64,000 bases of DNA from JALORV01 sp963724365 (GTDB lineage Bacteria > Pseudomonadota > Gammaproteobacteria > Burkholderiales > Burkholderiaceae_F), in NCBI GenBank assembly GCA_963724365.1, contig CAVRUR010000014.1, forward strand, positions 124,001 through 188,000, read 5' to 3'. A program made the translations under genes and the position numbers. Under the pieces are notes generated by a model. That model was not told the DNA's origin. It saw only the letters and a list, made by a program, of their open reading frames with translations, and did no database searches. Below, one piece after another: positions 59,467-64,000 of this stretch; the first letter of the stretch is position 1; every line of letters starts with the position of its first letter.

Positions 59467-60327
59467 ATGGCCTCGCGCTGCGAGGTGCGCCTGTTTGCGC
59501 CCGACGCGGAGACGGCGCGCGCCTGGTCGGATGCCGCGATCGACGAGGTGAGGCGCATCGAGATCAAGTACTCGCGCTACCGCGACGACAGCGTGACCAC
59601 AGCCATCAACCGTGCGGCGGGCGGCGCGGCGGTCGCCGTCGATGCCGAGACCGCCGGGCTGCTCGACTTCGGAGCCGCCCTGCATGTACAGAGCGGTGGG
59701 CGGTTTGACCTCACCAGTGGCGTGCTGCGGCGGGTCTGGGACTTCAAGGTGCAGCAGCTGCCGACGCAGCATCAGATCGATGCGGTGCTGCCGCTGATCG
59801 GATGGTCGCAAGTCGAGTGGCACGATGGCCAGGTGCGGTTGCCGCAGCCGGGCATGGAGATCGACTTCGGCGGCATCGGCAAGGAGTACGCCGCCGACCG
59901 TGCCGGCGCGACGCTGATGGAGCAGGGCGCCGTGCATGGGCTGGTCAATCTTGGCGGCGACGTGCGCGTGATCGGACCGACGTTCGATGGCGCGCCGTGG
60001 CGCATCGCGATACAGCACCCGCGTGGCCGGCCGGGAGAAACACTGGCGCGGCTCGATGTCGCCAGCGGCGCCCTCGCGACCTCCGGCGACTACGAGCGAT
60101 ACATCGTTGTGGATGGCCGTCGCTATTGCCATGTGATGGATCCGCGCAGCGGCTGGCCCGTGGGCGCTTTCCAGTCGGTGTCTGTCGTCGCGCCGTTGAC
60201 CATCGCGGCCGGAGCGTGTGCCACCGTGGCCATGCTGTACCCCGTCGCAGAGGCCCTGGACTTCCTCGAGGCGCAGGGAGTGCGCTATCTGGCGATCGAT
60301 GCTTCCGGGCAGCGCCACACGGCGTGA
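59467..60327 (+). CDS. apbE: FAD:protein FMN transferase
   Basis: Transfers FMN from FAD to Ser or Thr of target proteins in the periplasm. Seen: SRCEVRLFAPDAETARAW, IDEVRRIEIKYSRYRDDSVT, FDLTSGVLRRVWDFK, EIDFGGIGKEYAADRAGATL with the FAD-binding Gly-rich block, LVNLGGDVRVIG, LATSGDYERYIVVDGRRYCH and VMDPRSGWPVG with the metal-binding Asp region, and AGACATVAMLY. 286 residues; no signal peptide is evident from ATG 59467, and a few residues upstream (FEFKA) look homologous but have no start codon before an in-frame TGA at 59431. Target is presumably the DUF3570 protein next door. Confidence 0.94.
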   Translation: MASRCEVRLFAPDAETARAWSDAAIDEVRRIEIKYSRYRDDSVTTAINRAAGGAAVAVDAETAGLLDFGAALHVQSGGRFDLTSGVLRRVWDFKVQQLPTQHQIDAVLPLIGWSQVEWHDGQVRLPQPGMEIDFGGIGKEYAADRAGATLMEQGAVHGLVNLGGDVRVIGPTFDGAPWRIAIQHPRGRPGETLARLDVASGALATSGDYERYIVVDGRRYCHVMDPRSGWPVGAFQSVSVVAPLTIAAGACATVAMLYPVAEALDFLEAQGVRYLAIDASGQRHTA

Positions 60328-60390
60328 CCGGGCGGAGCCTCGCGGTGTGCCTGGGCGATCCCTAGGCGTGACCAGGCGGTCACGGCACCC

Positions 60391-61438
60391 CTAGCCGACA
60401 ACCGCCTTGGCGAGTTCGATCAACGTCAGTGGCGCGCTGCCCTCGGCCTTGTTGTTGGCGATGATGAAGCTCTCCTGGCCGCTCTTGATGCGCCACGTGC
60501 ATCAGGTGGACGAGGGCGCCGCGGGTTGCAATGTCCGGATCGATGAGCCGGTCGAAGGGTGCATAGCGCGTCTTGGCGTCGTCGTAGCGAAAGCCCGAGT
60601 GCAGGTTCCAGCGCACGACCAGGGGTCCCTTCAGGCGCCAGTCGTCGCCTTCGTCCGGCAGCGCGTCGAGCGCGCGCAGCGCGGCGCTCTGCCGCGCCGC
60701 CGCCGGCATGCGCGCGTGGACACCGATCGTCAGTCGGACTCCCGTCTCGCGCAGCATGCGGATGAAGCGCGGTGTCAGTAGCTCAGCGTTGCGCAGCTCG
60801 ACCGCGTACAGCGGTGCAATCTCGCCGACGCGACGGGGCAGTGCATCGAGGAACGCGCCGAGCCTGTCGATGGTCGAGTGGCCTCCGTCGCCGATGGTCA
60901 TCTCGCGCGGCAAGGGCGACAGCTGGAACAGCAGCGGCCCCGCGTGTGACGCGAGGCCTTCGATGGCCGGCACGATGAACTGCTCTATGGCCGCGCCCAC
61001 ATCGAGGAAATACGGATTGGGCTCGGCCGGGGCACCGCGTTCGCCGCGCATGAACGCGTCTGCGACCAGCGCCGGGGCCTTGACCAGGAACCGGAATCCG
61101 GCCGGTACCTGGTTCGCGTAGCGCACGAAGTCGCTGCGCGGCAACGGCTGGTAGTAGCCGCGATCGATGCCGACCAGTCGCAGCAACGGATGCTGTGCAT
61201 AGGCGGCCAGGCCAACCCGTGCGAGCGCGGACTCGCTGTACGCATCGCCGTACACGATGCCCTGCCAGCCCGGAAAGCTCCACGACGACGTGCCGAGATG
61301 CACGCTCGCCGGCAACTGCCGCCCGAGCCGCACGATGGTGTCGTCGACCTCCGAGGCCCGAACGCTGGCCACCCCGCGCGTGGTCGGCGGGATCTCGTCG
61401 TCGAACAGTGAATCCGGGGGAACGGCTCGCGACTGCAT
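60391..61438 (-). CDS. DUF72 TIM-barrel protein (one frameshift)
   Basis: Uncharacterised YecE-like protein. Seen: VHLGTSSWSFPGWQGIVYGD, LLRLVGIDRGYYQPLPRSDF, FRFLVKAPALVADAF, PLLFQLSPLPREMT, LPRRVGEIAPLYAVELRNAE LLTPRFIRML, DWRLKGPLVVRWNLHSGFRY, and after one shift near 60493 SFIIANNKAEGSAPLTLIEL AKAVVG. The NNKAEGSAP block is the usual C-terminal DUF72 motif (N-N-x-x-x-G-x-A). About 349 residues. Convergent with apbE across 63 bases. Confidence 0.85.
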
Positions 61439-61458
61439 GGGGTGCAGTCTACGGCGGG

Positions 61459-63390
61459 CTACTCCTTGCGGAGCTGTTCGATCACCGCCTCGGTATCGAG
61501 CGACAACTGCATCGCCCGCGTGGTCGGGCCCGGGCTCAGGTCGAGCGGCACGCGCAGCAGGATCATGGTTCCCGCACCGGGCACGGACTCGACTTTCAGG
61601 AAAGCTGCGATGCGACCGGCGCGGCTCTTCATGTTCAGCATGCCGCGCCCGGTGACATTGCCGGTGGCGGCCAGTCCGCGGCCGTTGTCAGTGATGCGGA
61701 TCGAAAGCCACTGGGCATCGCCGTCGTGGTCGACACCGAGCGTGACGCGCACGACCCGCGCACGGCTGTGCTTGATCGCGTTGGTCAGCGCTTCCTGCAC
61801 GATGCGCAGCACAGGGAGCACGCCGTTCGGATCGATGTCGACTTCCTCCGGCAGGTTGCGGGCGTCCCACTGGAGTTCCATGCCGGCCACCTTGAGGCGC
61901 GGCTCCATGCGGAAGCGCATGTTGCCCAGCGCCGCCAGCAGGTCGGAATCCTCGGCCGCCAGCGCGTCGATCGCCAGCCGCATGTCGTCGATCGATTCGC
62001 GCAGGATCTGCGCCACCTGCTCGTTGGTCATGGCGCCACGCTCGACCAGCATTAGCGACGACAGCAGTTGCGAGCCGAGGCCGTCGTGCATGTCCTGCAT
62101 GATGCGCTGGCGCTCCTGTGCGCTCGCCTTGACGCGTTCGCTCTCGCGCAGGCGGTCGAAGTTGCGCTTGAGCAGTTGCTCGCGCTCGTGGATGCGCGTT
62201 TCCAGCTCGGTATTGGTTTTCTCGACGTCGGCGAGCGAGCGCACGAAGCGATCGATCAGCGCGGCGCCGAGCGCGATCACCAGCACCGGCGTGGCAATAT
62301 TCAGCAGCGCGGCACTGGCGAAGGGCAGCACGCCAGTGGCGACGAGGAAGTCGTGCAGCGCTGCTGCCAGCGCGATCAGCAGCGCGGCGACAATGAAGCG
62401 CAGCATCAGCGAGTCCTCGCTGAATGCGCGGCGCGCGAGCGAGAGCACTCCGAGTGCCAGCGCACCCAGCATGATGGCCAGCCATAGCGGTCCGACGGTC
62501 AGGTCGAACGAGTCGCCCGACAGCATGTAGAGCACCGGACCCATGGACGCGAGCACCGCGATCCCGACTTCGGCGCGGCCGTGCGGCCGTCCGCTCTGGC
62601 GCCACAGGGTGATGGTCGCGAGTGCGGTAAATACCGCCGTGCCAAGGTAGAACGCCCAGCGGCTCAGCTGATACGCGTCGTTCGACAGGACTTCGAAGGT
62701 CGAATCGAGCGATCGCAGCGCCCAGAAGATCGCGATCAGCGACAGGAGCCCGAACAGGCTTTCGCTGCGACGGCGGAACCAGAGTGCGGCGAACCCGACC
62801 GCGAGCAGCACGGTCAGCAACAACGAAATCCAGCGCAGCGTGTGGCTGGCGAAAAATTCTCGCCCATAGCGCGGCTGCAATGCCGCCGTCGGTCCGACCT
62901 CGACGGCGCCGACTCCGTGCACACCGTTGCCATAGGACGTGAAGATCAGCGCCTCATTGCGGCCGGACCGCAGGAACTCCGTCGGCAGGTTGATCAGGTG
63001 CGGCCGCCGCCAGCGGATGCGCTGTGCATCGGAGTCGGTCGGCAGGTCTGCCACCATACGGCCGTTCAGGAAGATGGCGCCGCCCGTGGGCAGTCGTTGC
63101 AGCAGCAGGCCCCAGCCGTGGGTCGGCAGCTCGGGCACGTCGAAGCTCAGCCGCAGCCACAGGCCCTGGCGCGAGCCGCTCGACGACGACCAGCGCAATG
63201 GCAGCGTGTGTGCCTGCCAGACGGCGTCCGGTCCGGGCACGGTGGTGCGCTGGCCGGCGAGGAAATCGATGCCGGTGATACCGGTTGCTTCGTCCGCTGC
63301 GGCTGGCGTGAGCGTCGCCAGCGAGCACATCAAGAGCAGGATCAGCGCGCGGACCACGTGGCCCGCGTCGCAGACAGATGCGAAGTTCAT
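61459..63390 (-). CDS. Membrane sensor histidine kinase (HisKA_3 type)
   Basis: 644 residues, intact. Seen: signal peptide (VVRALILLLMCSLATLTPAA), an extracytoplasmic beta-rich domain at about 30-175 (WLRLSFDVPELPTHGWGLLL, FLNGRMVADLPTD), seven or eight membrane helices at about 185-400, then a short coiled coil (EKTNTELETRIHEREQLLKR), the HisKA_3 dimerisation helix with the phospho-His in RIMQDMHDGLGSQLLSSLML, and a HATPase domain with EALTNAIKHSRA and ITDNGRGL and GRGMLNMKSRAG. The layout (periplasmic domain plus 7TM) is that of 7TMR-DISM kinases. Its open frame extends upstream over the response regulator gene, but ATG 63390 is the sensible start. Confidence 0.93.
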   Translation of the reverse strand: MNFASVCDAGHVVRALILLLMCSLATLTPAAADEATGITGIDFLAGQRTTVPGPDAVWQAHTLPLRWSSSSGSRQGLWLRLSFDVPELPTHGWGLLLQRLPTGGAIFLNGRMVADLPTDSDAQRIRWRRPHLINLPTEFLRSGRNEALIFTSYGNGVHGVGAVEVGPTAALQPRYGREFFASHTLRWISLLLTVLLAVGFAALWFRRRSESLFGLLSLIAIFWALRSLDSTFEVLSNDAYQLSRWAFYLGTAVFTALATITLWRQSGRPHGRAEVGIAVLASMGPVLYMLSGDSFDLTVGPLWLAIMLGALALGVLSLARRAFSEDSLMLRFIVAALLIALAAALHDFLVATGVLPFASAALLNIATPVLVIALGAALIDRFVRSLADVEKTNTELETRIHEREQLLKRNFDRLRESERVKASAQERQRIMQDMHDGLGSQLLSSLMLVERGAMTNEQVAQILRESIDDMRLAIDALAAEDSDLLAALGNMRFRMEPRLKVAGMELQWDARNLPEEVDIDPNGVLPVLRIVQEALTNAIKHSRARVVRVTLGVDHDGDAQWLSIRITDNGRGLAATGNVTGRGMLNMKSRAGRIAAFLKVESVPGAGTMILLRVPLDLSPGPTTRAMQLSLDTEAVIEQLRKE

Positions 63391-63434
63391 GGCGAACCGG
63401 CCGCCGCGGAGTATGTCGGCGGGCGAGCGGAGGC

Positions 63435-64000
63435 TCAACTGCGCAACAGACCCATCTGGGTGGCTTCGTACACCGCCTCGCCGCGCGAGTGCACGGCCAG
63501 CTTGCGATAGATCTTCTTGATGTGCGCGGTGACGGTGTGCGGCGAGATGCCGAGGATTTCGCCGATCTCGTTGAAGCTCATGCCCTTGGCGAGCAGCTGC
63601 AGGATCTCGGTTTCGCGCGCCGACAGCGGATTCTGCTCCGCACCCTGCACCCGCGCCGGGGCGGTCGTGCCCATGCGATTGCGGATCGCGCGCAGTACGC
63701 TGCGTGCAACCACGGGACTCACCGGAGAGCCGCCGGCACGCAGCAGGCGGATACACGAGATGACGTCGGCCGGGGCCGAGTCCTTCAGGATGTAGCCGGT
63801 CGCGCCCGCTTCGATCGACGAAACGACGTGCTGCTCGTCGCCGAACACGGTCACGACCATGATGTCGACGTCGGGTTTCTTCTGGCTGACCTGGCGGATC
63901 AGCTCGATGCCGCTGCCATCGGGCAGGCCGAGGTCGATCAGCATGACGTCGAAGACTTCCTTGTCGACGATGGCCTGGGCCTCGCGCTTGTTGGCGGCGA
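63435..64000 (-). CDS. NarL/LuxR-family response regulator (5' end beyond window)
   Basis: Partner of the adjacent kinase; the N-terminus lies past base 64000. Seen: receiver phospho-Asp in FDVMLIDLGLPDGSGIELIR, MVVTVFGDEQHVVSSIEAGA TGYILKDS with the conserved Thr and Lys, and a C-terminal LuxR-type HTH (NPLSARETEILQLLAKGMSF NEIGEILGISPHTVTAHIKK IYRKLAVHSR). At least 188 residues. The stop is 44 bases before the kinase ATG, so the pair is probably one operon. Targets unknown. Confidence 0.94.
   Translation of the reverse strand, partial: AANKREAQAIVDKEVFDVMLIDLGLPDGSGIELIRQVSQKKPDVDIMVVTVFGDEQHVVSSIEAGATGYILKDSAPADVISCIRLLRAGGSPVSPVVARSVLRAIRNRMGTTAPARVQGAEQNPLSARETEILQLLAKGMSFNEIGEILGISPHTVTAHIKKIYRKLAVHSRGEAVYEATQMGLLRS

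Noticed and set aside
63391..63756. N-terminal extension of the histidine kinase over the response regulator
   Set aside because: It is the off-frame reading of the regulator's HTH; the kinase signal peptide starts at 63390.

Overview
High-GC bacterial chromosome segment, most likely from a betaproteobacterium of the order Burkholderiales. The signs are the accB-accC-prmA order, a Bug-family tripartite tricarboxylate transporter binding protein, the rnb-tonB-aroE-mtgA order, a kynBUA operon, GC-rich third codon positions, frequent GTG and TTG starts, and TACAAT-like -10 elements. The window is almost entirely protein-coding. I saw no rRNA, tRNA, CRISPR array, insertion sequence or prophage.

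Layout. 1-4013 (minus): prmA (cut by the window edge), accC, accB, aroQ, a TlpA-like thioredoxin and an uncharacterised nucleotidyltransferase-like protein. 4125-14238 (plus): mpl, an esterase, an SDR reductase, a YbaK-type deacylase, marC, an RNB exonuclease, a TonB-family protein, aroE, mtgA and mgtE. 14462-16216 (minus): a KTSC protein and ubiD. 16688-21316 (plus): a lytic transglycosylase, maeB and a barnase/barstar-like pair, with a possible small RNA on the minus strand near 17.8 kb. 21320-24007 (minus): yidB-like, rsmE, speE, speD. 24536-43444 (mostly plus): a central-carbon block (tkt, gap, pgk, pyk, fba) and a purine block (purC, purE, purK, then a Sua5 gene). These are interrupted by a subtilisin-like protease facing its likely rhombosortase, a zinc-ribbon protein, and a minus-strand M14 peptidase/Bug pair. 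43529-52975: a GDSL hydrolase (plus), then minus-strand hydrolase, HdeD-like, quinone oxidoreductase-like, gcdH, a DUF4239 protein, kynA, kynU, kynB and an EamA transporter. 53070-60327: a flavin reductase (minus), then plus-strand lemA with two TPM-domain genes, a Yip1-like protein, msrA, and a thioredoxin / DUF4266 / DUF3570 / apbE cluster. 60391-64000 (minus): a DUF72 protein and a two-component system cut by the window edge.

The candidate systems most worth attention are: (1) the thioredoxin-DUF4266-DUF3570-ApbE cluster, in which the DUF3570 protein carries two SGAS sites, one a full match to the ApbE flavinylation motif; (2) a secreted S8 protease with a GlyGly-CTERM-like tail next to a rhombosortase-like gene; (3) a family of intergenic repeats (four copies) whose hairpins keep their pairing while their sequence changes.

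Quality caveat. From about 3.4 to 48 kb nearly every gene, including essential glycolytic and purine genes, is broken by frameshifts. Where the frame can be reconstructed these are mostly single extra bases. Frameshifts are rare from 48 to 64 kb. I treat them as probable sequence errors, annotate each gene as one locus across its shifts, and say so. Ends of such genes may be off by a few tens of bases.
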